Assembly (NCBI GenBank): GCA_023388315.1
Contig: JAEWGM010000009.1
Coordinates: 26,416 to 90,415 of the forward strand
DNA from: Bacteroidota bacterium
Lineage (GTDB): Bacteria; Bacteroidota; Bacteroidia; Bacteroidales; Dysgonomonadaceae
DNA length: 64,000 nt
Direction of reading: 5' to 3'
The notes beneath the pieces are model-generated. The model was not told where the DNA came from. It saw only the letters and a list, made by a program, of their open reading frames with translations, and did no database searches. Shown piece after piece: positions 45,001-53,088 of the stretch. Numbering within the stretch: the stretch's first letter is position 1; every line of letters begins with the position of its first letter. The position numbers and the translations under genes were made by a program.

Positions 45001-45212
45001 TTCAACACATAGTTTCCATCCACATCGGTAGTAGTACCCACGGTAGCATTCCCTTCCACAATAATAGTTGCACCAATAACGGTCATACCCGTATCATCTG
45101 TTACCGTACCTCTTACCGTAACATTTTGTGCAAACATTCCCAAGGACACTGTCCACAACATAGCAAACAATAGTCCTTTCCATGTAAAAACATTTAGTCG
45201 TTTCTTTTTCAT
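42057..45212 (-). CDS. SusC-like TonB-dependent receptor
   Basis: 1051 residues. Signal peptide to about residue 29 (SLGMFAQ), CarboxypepD_reg-like domain (VTVRGTVTDDTGMTVIGATIIVEGN), TonB-box region LLDELVVVGYGTMRKSDVTGS, plug with VIIRGISTINASASPLYVVDGV, and a long barrel ending FGINLSF. It has its own promoter (45294-45301) and pairs with the SusD gene downstream. Probable role: import of an oligosaccharide; the substrate is unknown. Confidence 0.9.
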   Translation of the reverse strand: MKKKRLNVFTWKGLLFAMLWTVSLGMFAQNVTVRGTVTDDTGMTVIGATIIVEGNATVGTTTDVDGNYVLNNVPSNGNLVFSYVGMKTQTIAVNGRETIDVQMASDTELLDELVVVGYGTMRKSDVTGSISTAKGSDIIKGQSFNALEGLKGKAAGVNIFSNTGQPGGEMRVIIRGISTINASASPLYVVDGVVMSNFQFLNPNDIESIEVLKDASSAAIYGARGANGVILVTTKRGGNTGSRARISYDGSMSISNMARYMDVMDANEWMSAFKQGLENANAWQNRNFTTDLSQIFTDERIFNADGSPKYNTDWQREASRTAFSHNHQLTIQRGDNDHSVGAFLNYTDQQGILHNTYFKRLNAKLAYDDKPTKWLSTGVNLLVNHSWGNRTSDNPYGQGALRTMVELLPFLPVMLDGQYAQTNSFSTSAIYRDKDNPLPNAMQGFSPEGVGNPVELLKRMEAKQNRTQIFGNAALTFHLADGLDLKTQFGIDYHNNRNANYTPFTPRPLINQSSTGRAEGNNSNTLYWQEETYLTYNKLFDKHSVNAMGGMSWQERTYTYFNAIGSNFTDDFYGYYNLGKGSDRPSVGNDHDKWSMNSYFLRMAYSYDNKYMATVTSRWDGSSKFGANNKYSWFPSIGLGWMMSNEDFLAGNSVISRLKPHTSFGVTGNSEIGTYASLATIGQSTTIIGDALQTVSYTTRMPNPDLKWERTNQWDIGVDLGLFNSRLNIEASYYYKYTTDLLLSRPIPRTTGFSSITSNIGEVSNKGIDLLINAYPVDVNDFQWNTTLNLSFNKNKVEKLDESSSVDPITGKRQILLDGFVGYDMLIREGEELSTFYGYKRAGIYDGVPENWDPNTMNVPSTIGEKVTYKQREILGNGLPDWMGSFINTFNYKGFDLTVDLQFSWGAQIMQEFFHSTEGRFLTSGIDRLWKDAWHPTLNPNGTAQAIRLANFSMGSNANADDTWVADGSYLRGNLIQMGYTFSPNSLQRMGLSALRVYANVNNAFLITSSDYLGYDPENSSRLGDNKWGTNRQFFTYPRPRTFTFGINLSF

Positions 45213-45293
45213 TCTCAGTTTCTTTTTATAAAATTAATAAGAATTTCTCACACAGCTAACAGCGTAAATTAACGTTTACACCGCAGCCAAAAA

Positions 45294-45301
45294 CAAAGGT
45301 A
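45294..45301 (-). promoter_or_regulatory. Probable promoter -7 element of the susC-susD pair
   Basis: The minus strand reads TACCTTTG, matching TAnnTTTG; the leader to the ATG at 45212 would be about 75 nt. Confidence 0.5.
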
Positions 45302-45386
45302 TGTATTATTATTTAATAATTCCTATTCTTTAACATTCAGGTATTTTAACAATCTTGCGATTCCTTACTCAATATTTACACAAAAA

Positions 45387-45420
45387 AAATTCCAAGTTTC
45401 AAATTAGAAACTTGGAATTT
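45387..45420 (-). terminator. GH3 gene terminator
   Basis: Perfect 14-bp stem AAATTCCAAGTTTC / GAAACTTGGAATTT with a 6-base loop, 22 bases after the GH3 stop, followed on the minus strand by a T-run. Confidence 0.9.
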
Positions 45421-45441
45421 TTATACAATTTATAATTTCTC

Positions 45442-47784
45442 CTACCTGTTGGGCGTATCCCAAATTTTTGTTTTCGTGCAATTTATCATCGCGATTTGGT
45501 CACCGGCTTGCAGTTTAAATTCGCCTTCTTCCAGCGTCCATTTTCCGTGTTCGTTTACGAATGCCAGGTCATCGGCAGTCAGATTGAACGAAACGGTTTT
45601 GGTTTCGCCCGGCGCGAGAGATATTTTGTCGAAAGCACGCAAGCGGCGTACATCGGGACTCAGAGATGCCACTAAATCGCTGCTGAAAAGAAGTACAGAT
45701 TCTTTTCCGGCTACGCTTCCCGAGTTGGTTACATCTACCGATACGGTAATGTTGTCACCAGAAACGAAATCGGATTTATCCACTCGCAAATTGCTGTAAG
45801 CAAAAGTGGTGTAGCTCAATCCAAATCCAAATGGATACTGAACCGATGTTTGAGCACCGTAATCGTAAACGCCTTCCATTTTTCCATCAATGTTTTGGCT
45901 CGGTTTGTGGTCGTAGGTAATCAGTCCTTGCTCAAATTTCGGATAAGTATAAGGCAGTTTTCCGCTTGGGTTTACGTCCCCCGAAAGCACGTCTGCCAGC
46001 GCATCGCCACCGTAATTTCCGGGCAAATAAAGTTGCAGAATGGCTTTGGCATCGGGTTCGATATCGCGAATAATGCGCGGACGGCCTTCGTTAAGCACCA
46101 AAATTACCGGTTTTCCGGTTTTATACAGCGCTTTCGCCAGATTGCGCTGATTTTCAGACAATGTCAACTCATCCAAGTTACCGGGCGTTTCGCAATAACT
46201 GTTTTCACCCACACAAAGTACGATGTAATCCACACCCGATGCGGCGGCAACCGCACGCTCAATCTGGGGTTCGTGCTCTTCATAATACTGCCCTTCCATA
46301 TTGTAGGAAACACCTGCCTCGTGCTTCACATTTCCGGCGCCGAATTTATTTTGCAACGCTTCGTAAATAGTGTTGTACTCTTCGGCAAATTCCTCCACTT
46401 TTTCCCCTTGCCATGAATAGCTCCAGCCGCCGTTCAGCGTACGCATAGAGTTGGCGTTGGGCCCTGCAACTAAAATACGCGCGCCTTTTTTTAGAGGAAG
46501 GATGCTCTCTTCATTTTTAAGCAGCGTAATGGACTCATCGGCAGATGCTTTTGCGGCGGCTTCGTGAGCTGAACTCGCAAAATCGGGATATTCACTGCGC
46601 GACCAATAAGGACGCTCGAACAATCCGAGGCGGAATTTTAACCGCAGCACACGACGAACAGCGTCATCAATACGCGCTTGCGATACTTCGCCATCTTTTA
46701 CCAACTGAATAAGCGTGGGACAGAAATTCAAGTTATACGGCTCCATCACCATATCGATTCCGGCGTTGATAGCCGCTTTTACAGCGCCTTTATAATCCGT
46801 GGCGATATGATCGCGCGAGAGCAGGTTTTGCACATCTGCCCAGTCGGTAACCACCACTCCGTCGAAATCTAGGTCTTTTTTCAGCCATTCTGTCAAAAGT
46901 CGATAATCGGCGTGCGTGGAAACTCCGTTGATAATTCCCGAATTGACCATCACCGACAACGCTTTTCCATCGACAATAGAAGCACGGAACGGCTCGAAGA
47001 ATTTTTCCCTCAAATCGCTTTCCGAAATAATCGCGGGGGTGCGGTCTTTTCCCGAAACGGGTACGCCATAACCCAAATAGTGCTTCAAACAAGCAGCGAT
47101 GTGTTGACTCCCAACGTTATTCATATCAGCTCCCTGAAATCCGCGAACCGAGGCCGTTGCCATTTGGGCATTCAGATAAACATCTTCGCCATAGCTTTCC
47201 CAAATACGCGACCAGCGAGCATCGCGACCCAAATCCATCGTAGGCGCAAATGTCCAAGGGATGTTGCTGGCGCGGGTTTCGTAAGCCGTAATGCGCGAAC
47301 CTTCCTCCATAAGCGCCAGATTAAACGTTGCTGCCATACCAATTTCCTGTGGAAAGAAAGTGGCTCCGGCGGTGTATGTGGTTCCGTGAATGGCATCGAT
47401 GCCGTAAATCACCGGAATTCCCGTTTCTTTGAGCGCACGCTCCTGAATGGTGCGGATGGTTTTTTCCCACACTTCGGTGGTGCGGGCGCGGTTGTTGCTG
47501 GTGTTGAGGATGGAACCCACCTTATGAATACCGAAAACGGTATCAAGCATCGCGGGGTCTAATTCGAACGGTTCATCGCTCGAATATACGCCTTGTCCTT
47601 TACCAATCACATCCACAGTGAATTGCGCCATTTGTCCCACTTTTTCCTCGAGCGTCATTTTCGACAACACGCTATCCACGCGTCGTTCGATATTCGCATC
47701 GGAATGGGGTGATTTTTTGGCACTGCCCGTGTTACAGGCAATAAACAAAGGGAGAATTAAAATAAATAAATACAGTTTTTTCAT
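45442..47784 (-). CDS. bglX: Glycoside hydrolase family 3 beta-glucosidase
   Basis: Releases glucose from beta-linked oligosaccharides in the periplasm. 780 residues: lipobox IACN (Cys ~17); TIM-barrel domain with YGIDAIHG and SDLREKFFEPFRASI, the nucleophile region DGVVVTDWADVQNL (Asp ~309); alpha/beta domain (SITLLKNEESILPLKKG, VLVLNEGRPR, QLYLPGNYGGDALADVLSGDVNPSGKLPYT), and a fibronectin-III-like end. Architecture and length match BglX. It lies next to GH16 and GH30 genes, so it likely finishes beta-glucan breakdown. Confidence 0.93.
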   Translation of the reverse strand: MKKLYLFILILPLFIACNTGSAKKSPHSDANIERRVDSVLSKMTLEEKVGQMAQFTVDVIGKGQGVYSSDEPFELDPAMLDTVFGIHKVGSILNTSNNRARTTEVWEKTIRTIQERALKETGIPVIYGIDAIHGTTYTAGATFFPQEIGMAATFNLALMEEGSRITAYETRASNIPWTFAPTMDLGRDARWSRIWESYGEDVYLNAQMATASVRGFQGADMNNVGSQHIAACLKHYLGYGVPVSGKDRTPAIISESDLREKFFEPFRASIVDGKALSVMVNSGIINGVSTHADYRLLTEWLKKDLDFDGVVVTDWADVQNLLSRDHIATDYKGAVKAAINAGIDMVMEPYNLNFCPTLIQLVKDGEVSQARIDDAVRRVLRLKFRLGLFERPYWSRSEYPDFASSAHEAAAKASADESITLLKNEESILPLKKGARILVAGPNANSMRTLNGGWSYSWQGEKVEEFAEEYNTIYEALQNKFGAGNVKHEAGVSYNMEGQYYEEHEPQIERAVAAASGVDYIVLCVGENSYCETPGNLDELTLSENQRNLAKALYKTGKPVILVLNEGRPRIIRDIEPDAKAILQLYLPGNYGGDALADVLSGDVNPSGKLPYTYPKFEQGLITYDHKPSQNIDGKMEGVYDYGAQTSVQYPFGFGLSYTTFAYSNLRVDKSDFVSGDNITVSVDVTNSGSVAGKESVLLFSSDLVASLSPDVRRLRAFDKISLAPGETKTVSFNLTADDLAFVNEHGKWTLEEGEFKLQAGDQIAMINCTKTKIWDTPNR

Positions 47785-48330
47785 TTTTTGAATTGAATTT
47801 TGATATTAACGTGAACTCCGATTAAACATTTTTATTTAATTAAAAAATATGTTATGAACAAGATTACAGCTTATTTTTATTCTATTTTAACCCCTCCCCT
47901 GCGGGTACTCCCCTTAAAAATAAGGGGAGATTGAGAAATTTTCCCAAAATTCTCCTTTTTGATAAAGGGAGATGTCCGAAGGACAGAGGGTTAGAAAACA
48001 TCCATTTTTTACATATATCACAAAACACTTCTATCCGTAACCGAAATTCACCTCATTAAAAGAGAAAGAATGACCGTATATTTACCCATACTCATTTTGT
48101 ATGGATAACAAAAGAAGATATATTTTTCAAAACCACATAGATACATAAGAAATACAGTTTATGATAAGAAGAAAGAATGATAATAAGTTTTTACATAGAA
48201 AACTGTGTTTTACACATAGCAGCCACGCTGCTATTACTATTGTATTCCTGTTCTTTATCTCAAAAAACTATGTATCTATGTGGTTCAAAATCAAATTAGG
48301 CATTTATGCGGATATTCATTTAAAAGGCAC
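47785..48330. repeat. Gene-free gap with two inverted-repeat elements
   Basis: First, a G/C-rich block at 47889-47995 holds a perfect hairpin (CTCCCCTTA, loop, TAAGGGGAG, 47908-47929) and a weaker one. Second, a ~155-bp element at 48132-48284 has perfect 16-bp terminal inverted repeats (ACCACATAGATACATA and its complement) and an internal hairpin TAGCAGC-N3-GCTGCTA. No transposase gene lies between the repeats, so it looks MITE-like. No ORF is convincing. Confidence 0.65.
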
Positions 48331-49455
48331 TCACTTCTTCTGATAAACACGCACATAATCAATCACGTACGTGGCGGGAAGTTTGGATTCGTCCACACCT
48401 TGCGCGCCGCCCCAATCGCCGCCCCAGGCGAGATTGAGTTTCAGGTAAAATGGCGCGTTAAAGGGCCACGTGTCTTTGTTGTTTTCTTTGTCATTATCGA
48501 AATGGAAATACTCTTCGCCGTCCACAAACCCTTTAATGTAGTCGGCAGTCCACTCCACCGCGTACACGTGAAACTCTGTTTCGGCATTTTTGATGAGCTT
48601 CGACGTCCCTTTTTCCGTTTTGATGGCATGGTTATACGCCTGTGTGTGTACGGTGGAATGCACCACATTGGGTTGATAACCCACGTATTCCATAATGTCT
48701 ATTTCGCCATCGAGCGGCCAATGTTTAAAATCTTTCGGCAACATCCAAAACGCGGGCCATGTGCCTTTGCCTCCGGGTACCATCAAGCGGGCTTCGAAAT
48801 AACCGTAAAGCCAGCTTTCGTGTGTATTGATGCGGGCGGAGATGATATCGTTTCCTTGTTTTTTAGCGATAATTTTCAATGTGCCGTCGTAAATAGCGGC
48901 CACGGTGTCCTGCCCCGAAAATCCGGGAACGTAAGTTTGCAACTCATTGTTTACGGCGCCTTTTGGCAGGTTCTCGTACCACCATTTTTCGGTGTCGGGC
49001 AACGCCGGCTTCCCTCCCGATAAGCGTGGCGCGTCAAATTCTTCGTTCCACACCAACGAATATCCTGCCGGAACATAGTTTTCTTCTTTTCCTTTTTCTT
49101 GCGAAACGGTCATTTTCTTGGTTTCTTTACCCGAAATGGACGAGAAAGTGAGTTCTGCCGTTCGCGGTTCTTCCGTTACGTTTTTAAGCGCGGTTACCTT
49201 TAAACTGGTTTCACCGTTGAAGCCTTCGGCACGGTCGAGTGTGCACCACGCTTGATTGGATGCTACTTTCCAATTGCCATTTGCCGAAATCCGAACGCTC
49301 TTTGTTTCGCCTTCGGCGGGAAATGCCAACGACTCAGGCGTAATCGTCCAAGTTACGGGTTTTTCCTCGGTTGGCGGTAACGGGTCAACCCCGGTACCGG
49401 AACTGCCACAGGCAGAAAGTAAAACAATAAGAGATAGTAAAAAATTCATTTTCAT
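48331..49455 (-). CDS. GH16 beta-glucanase with BACON domain
   Basis: Endo-acting laminarinase/beta-1,3(4)-glucanase. 374 residues: lipobox LSAC (Cys ~16); a BACON-type domain (~30-125, WTITPESLAFPAEGETKSVRI ... NQAWCTLDRAEG); then the GH16 jelly roll with WPAFWMLP and the catalytic motif GEIDIMEYVG (ExDxxE, near 250), and HSTVHTQAYNH. The ends AWGGDWGGAQGVDE and YVRVYQKK are typical. Its place next to GH3, GH30 and a PKD glycan-binding protein points to beta-1,3-glucan breakdown. Confidence 0.92.
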   Translation of the reverse strand: MKMNFLLSLIVLLSACGSSGTGVDPLPPTEEKPVTWTITPESLAFPAEGETKSVRISANGNWKVASNQAWCTLDRAEGFNGETSLKVTALKNVTEEPRTAELTFSSISGKETKKMTVSQEKGKEENYVPAGYSLVWNEEFDAPRLSGGKPALPDTEKWWYENLPKGAVNNELQTYVPGFSGQDTVAAIYDGTLKIIAKKQGNDIISARINTHESWLYGYFEARLMVPGGKGTWPAFWMLPKDFKHWPLDGEIDIMEYVGYQPNVVHSTVHTQAYNHAIKTEKGTSKLIKNAETEFHVYAVEWTADYIKGFVDGEEYFHFDNDKENNKDTWPFNAPFYLKLNLAWGGDWGGAQGVDESKLPATYVIDYVRVYQKK

Positions 49456-50032
49456 TTGTTTATATTTATTTTATGTGCGAGTTCGATGTAATATTTTTAA
49501 ATGAATGTCCGCATTGTTTTCTAAACAGGCTGAAAGCCTAACTTATTTCAGCCCTACCTAACAGGTAGTGGTAGAAAACAGAGTTTTAGTAAGCGGGCTG
49601 AAAGTCCAGCTTAATTGTTAAGCTGCTCTTTCAGAGCGCATATTGTGAATAATGCTATAACCCAACGCGCCGCTTCGCTCTGCATTGGGCTGAAACAACG
49701 TTCGGCGGAGCCAATTAAATTGCCACACTGTGGCGTTAGGCAGTGATGCGGATAATCATTTAATATTTTTATTACTGTATTGATAAATAGGCTGATAAGG
49801 TTTATTTTTATAAAATAAACTTACCCGCGGCATAAAAGGTTCTATACATCAATAAAAAAACCTTATTCATTCATTGAACCTTAGTAGAAATGGCAAGTAT
49901 ACGAACAAAACCTTATTGGCTTATTGTATTATCAAAACGTTGCAAACGATTTGTTTGTTTGTCGAACTCACGTTATTTTCAAGTTCACGTATGGGCGACA
50001 CCAATGCCGCCCTACGCGAACTTTACTAAAGT
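49456..50032. repeat. Gene-free gap with dispersed palindromic repeats
   Basis: 49500-49740 is a run of GGGCTGAAAG-type palindromes. The segment 49661-49736 (CCCAACGCG ... GGGCTGAA ... GCCACACTGTGGC) recurs in inverted orientation at 57190-57245. A hairpin GTTTATTTT/AAAATAAAC lies near 49800-49820. No ORF is convincing. Confidence 0.65.
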
Positions 50033-51493
50033 TTATTCTACAAACCGGAAATCATCGAAGAAGAAGAACCCTGCTCCCGATTGGCCTTCACTTCCAAACT
50101 GAATCACAATTTTATCGTAATCCGTTCTATCTTTCACACCTGAAAAATCAAATTCAAGTTCAAGCCATTTATCCATTTCCAAATCACCCTTAATAATCTC
50201 GGTTTGCGTTGTCCAAGCGTTTCCGCCTAACTCCGCATTCTGCAGCTTAACCGCTATTTGCGGGCGCAATCTTTTTTCGGCAATCCATTCACCTGCAACA
50301 TCATTCTCTTTATCATAATCGTTATACGAAGGAATCATTACTTTCAAGCGAATTTTATGCTGCGTGGTAAGATCGAATTTATAATCCGGCGCAACCCAGA
50401 ATAGATTGGTGTAAAACGCGTTGGTTTTCTGATAACGATACACTTTTGCCGTTTCATTGATGGGCAATGGCAAAGGATTGTCCACCACGCCACTCATGCT
50501 GCCCATATCCTCTCCTTGGAAAGTTATTTTCAGCGGTGAAACATCAAAAGTTTCCGTTACCGGAACAGCTTTTACAACTACCGGAGGCAGAACATTTTTA
50601 TCTTCGGGAACAAAACGGAACCACCAGCCGTTACCATCTTCAACAGCGCTTGCTACCTTCACATACATTTCATCTTCCGTTAAAGACAATATTTGATAAG
50701 TGCTGTTTCCAACATAGAATCCCAAGAATGCGCCATCGCTCAACGTCAAGGTCATAGTTGACTCATCGAAAGAAAATGTATAGTTATCAGCCGGCTCGTA
50801 AGGCACATCAAAATCACCCACACCTCCGGGGTTGTCAATCACACCGGCGGGATTACCCATACCGGCAACTCCTGCTCCATTGGTGTAGATGTATCCGTTG
50901 TTTTCCCATTTTAATTTGGTGCCTTCTTGGAAGAAAGTAAATTTTTGCGTATAGAGCGAGCTTCCTTCTTTCGCGTTAGCAGGAGCAGACCACCATTCGG
51001 GTGAACCGCCTGCTACCGGTCCTACGCCGAAGTGTCCGGGGTTATACTGATCGAAAACCCAAGTTTTTCCGTCAACGTTATCAACTCCACCGGTTAGCGC
51101 ACGATAATTGGGCGTATCAATCAAACTAAAATCATCGTCGGTAAACGTCAATACCTGGCTTTTTGAAGCGGCGGTTCCATCGGCAGTGTAGAGGGTGAGT
51201 GTTACGGTGTATTCCCCTTTTTCGGGATATTGACCTACAATGGTTTTGCCTTTGCCTTTTACTCCGTTCCCCAAATCCCACACCACGGAATACGGTGCTT
51301 TTATATCCGTTGTGTTGGTAAATACAATTTCGTTGGCGCTCTTGGATGTGGGCGCGGCGGTGAATGTTACCTGATCGGGCCTGACGGTGTCTAACTCTCC
51401 CAATCCGAATTCATCGCTTACTTGCGGGCTGCAAGCGGCTATAATAAAAACCGACAGCAGCAAACCGATTGTTTTGTTTATGATATGTTTCAT
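50033..51493 (-). CDS. PKD-domain surface glycan-binding lipoprotein
   Basis: 486 residues: lipobox IIAACS (Cys ~21); a PKD domain (~35-120, VWDLGNGVKGKG ... EYTVTLTLYTADG); a middle domain resembling those in beta-glucan-binding surface proteins (TWVFDQYNPGHFGVGP ... WSAPANAKEG); and a C-terminal carbohydrate-binding-like domain with IVIQFGSEG and FFFFDDFRFVE. It directly follows the susD gene. Its order SusC-SusD-PKD protein-GH16 matches known laminarin loci, so a role as SGBP-B for beta-glucan is likely. Confidence 0.82.
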   Translation of the reverse strand: MKHIINKTIGLLLSVFIIAACSPQVSDEFGLGELDTVRPDQVTFTAAPTSKSANEIVFTNTTDIKAPYSVVWDLGNGVKGKGKTIVGQYPEKGEYTVTLTLYTADGTAASKSQVLTFTDDDFSLIDTPNYRALTGGVDNVDGKTWVFDQYNPGHFGVGPVAGGSPEWWSAPANAKEGSSLYTQKFTFFQEGTKLKWENNGYIYTNGAGVAGMGNPAGVIDNPGGVGDFDVPYEPADNYTFSFDESTMTLTLSDGAFLGFYVGNSTYQILSLTEDEMYVKVASAVEDGNGWWFRFVPEDKNVLPPVVVKAVPVTETFDVSPLKITFQGEDMGSMSGVVDNPLPLPINETAKVYRYQKTNAFYTNLFWVAPDYKFDLTTQHKIRLKVMIPSYNDYDKENDVAGEWIAEKRLRPQIAVKLQNAELGGNAWTTQTEIIKGDLEMDKWLELEFDFSGVKDRTDYDKIVIQFGSEGQSGAGFFFFDDFRFVE

Positions 51494-51511
51494 ATTTCAA
51501 TAGTATTACAA

Positions 51512-53071
51512 TTAATTATATCCCGGATTTTGTTCCAATTCAAATTCCGTTCCTTTTGTTTTATCAATTTCCGCTTGGGGAATGGGCAAATACTTGTTGT
51601 GGTCTCTCCACGTACGGGTGCTCAGTTCCGTGCTTTCGGTGAGCAACGCGGTGTCGCCCCAGCGAACGATGTCCCAGAAACGCATTCCTTCGCCCACAAA
51701 CTCGCGGCGGCGTTCCAATTTCACATTTTCCACCGTTGCGGGAATGGAATTGGCGGCACCAAAAGCGCGTTGGCGAACTTGGTCTAACGCCGCTTGCGCG
51801 GTAAGCCCGCCCACGGGTGCTTGTCCGTGAATGGTAAGCATTTCGGCATAGTTGAGCAATGTTTCCGCGTAACGGAAAATGCGCATGTTGTTGGTGTAGT
51901 TCAAATCCACATCGCCTTGCGGGTTATAGCCCACACGCGCGGCATATTTCGCGAGGAAATAACCGGTGTTTTGGAAACGAGGCGAATACATTCCGTCTTC
52001 CCAATAGTTAATGGAACCTTCGCGGCGGGTATCGCCTTCTTCATACATATTCCACGTTGACACGCGAACGGGGCCAAATCCCCAACCGCCCTTAAAATCA
52101 CCGGTTTGATTGCCTGCATTCAATTCAGAAGGCGAGATAAACGCGGGAAGGTTTGTTCCGTAGCCTTGCCAGCCGCTTGCCCAGGTTTTGCCTTCGGGCA
52201 ATTGGTTGGATTCGAAAATGGATTCGGAAGAAAACTCATTCTGATCGAGCCACATATCCGCAAAATTGGGAAACAGGCTGTACTCGTTGCTGTTGATAAT
52301 TTCCGCCATATCGCGTGTTACCTCCGCATAGCGTTGCGTATCTTTCTGATACAACACTACGCGCGCTTTCAACATTAACGCGGCGGCTTTGTTTACACGG
52401 CCGGTGGAGGCAATGATGTCGTTTCCGTTTACGTCTTTTGCCAGTTTCATGGGCAAACGGTCCTCTCCTTTCGCGTTTTTGCCGGTAGCATAGTCCAAAT
52501 CTTTCATAATCACGGCGTAAATATCATCGGCTTTGGATTGATTGGTCATATAAGGCGGTTTGGAAAGCGGTTCTTCAAAATACACCACATTGCCCCAAAA
52601 TTTCCACAACCAGTGCATATAATAGGCACGCAAAAAGTGTGCTTCGGCTTTGTATTGCTCCACTTTTTCGGGCGCCACGTTCACGGCATTTTCGCAAGCG
52701 GTAATGGCGTTGTTGCTTCGCGACAGGCCGGAGTAAAAGATGCTCCACAAGCCTTCGAGCGTTTCTTGCGGTGTGCTCGTAAAAAGTGACAGCAGATAGA
52801 GTTGATGCTGGTCGCCCGCGTCGCCTCCGCCTTTGTAAATATCGTCGGAACGAAGGTCAGACATCAGCGGAATGCTGTTGTATTGGTTGGCCGCGTAACT
52901 GTCGAAAAGCAGTATTTGATAAGCCGCCGCCAAGTTCGATAAAATGGCTCCTTCGGTTGCGGGTGCTCCGGCAGCCTGGCGTTCTGTGGTTGAATTGGTC
53001 AGAAAATCGTCGCTGCACGACACAAACCCCGCTAACAGCGCAATGACCAAGATATAAATATATTTCTTCAT
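51512..53071 (-). CDS. SusD/RagB-like surface glycan-binding lipoprotein
   Basis: 519 residues: lipobox FVSCSD (Cys ~19), RAYYMHWLWKFWGNVVYFEEPL, and the C-terminal LERRREFVGEGMRFWDIVRWGDTALL with FELEQNPGYN. It starts 17 bases after the SusC stop and precedes the PKD protein. It is the glycan-binding partner of the STN-SusC gene. Confidence 0.9.
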   Translation of the reverse strand: MKKYIYILVIALLAGFVSCSDDFLTNSTTERQAAGAPATEGAILSNLAAAYQILLFDSYAANQYNSIPLMSDLRSDDIYKGGGDAGDQHQLYLLSLFTSTPQETLEGLWSIFYSGLSRSNNAITACENAVNVAPEKVEQYKAEAHFLRAYYMHWLWKFWGNVVYFEEPLSKPPYMTNQSKADDIYAVIMKDLDYATGKNAKGEDRLPMKLAKDVNGNDIIASTGRVNKAAALMLKARVVLYQKDTQRYAEVTRDMAEIINSNEYSLFPNFADMWLDQNEFSSESIFESNQLPEGKTWASGWQGYGTNLPAFISPSELNAGNQTGDFKGGWGFGPVRVSTWNMYEEGDTRREGSINYWEDGMYSPRFQNTGYFLAKYAARVGYNPQGDVDLNYTNNMRIFRYAETLLNYAEMLTIHGQAPVGGLTAQAALDQVRQRAFGAANSIPATVENVKLERRREFVGEGMRFWDIVRWGDTALLTESTELSTRTWRDHNKYLPIPQAEIDKTKGTEFELEQNPGYN

Positions 53072-53088
53072 TGTTTTATATTTTAAGA

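Noticed and set aside
47889..47995. Rho-independent terminator before the GH3 gene
   Set aside because: The hairpin is perfect but no T-run follows on either strand and the same type of C/G-rich hairpin recurs at 19661-19688, so it is better read as a repeat.
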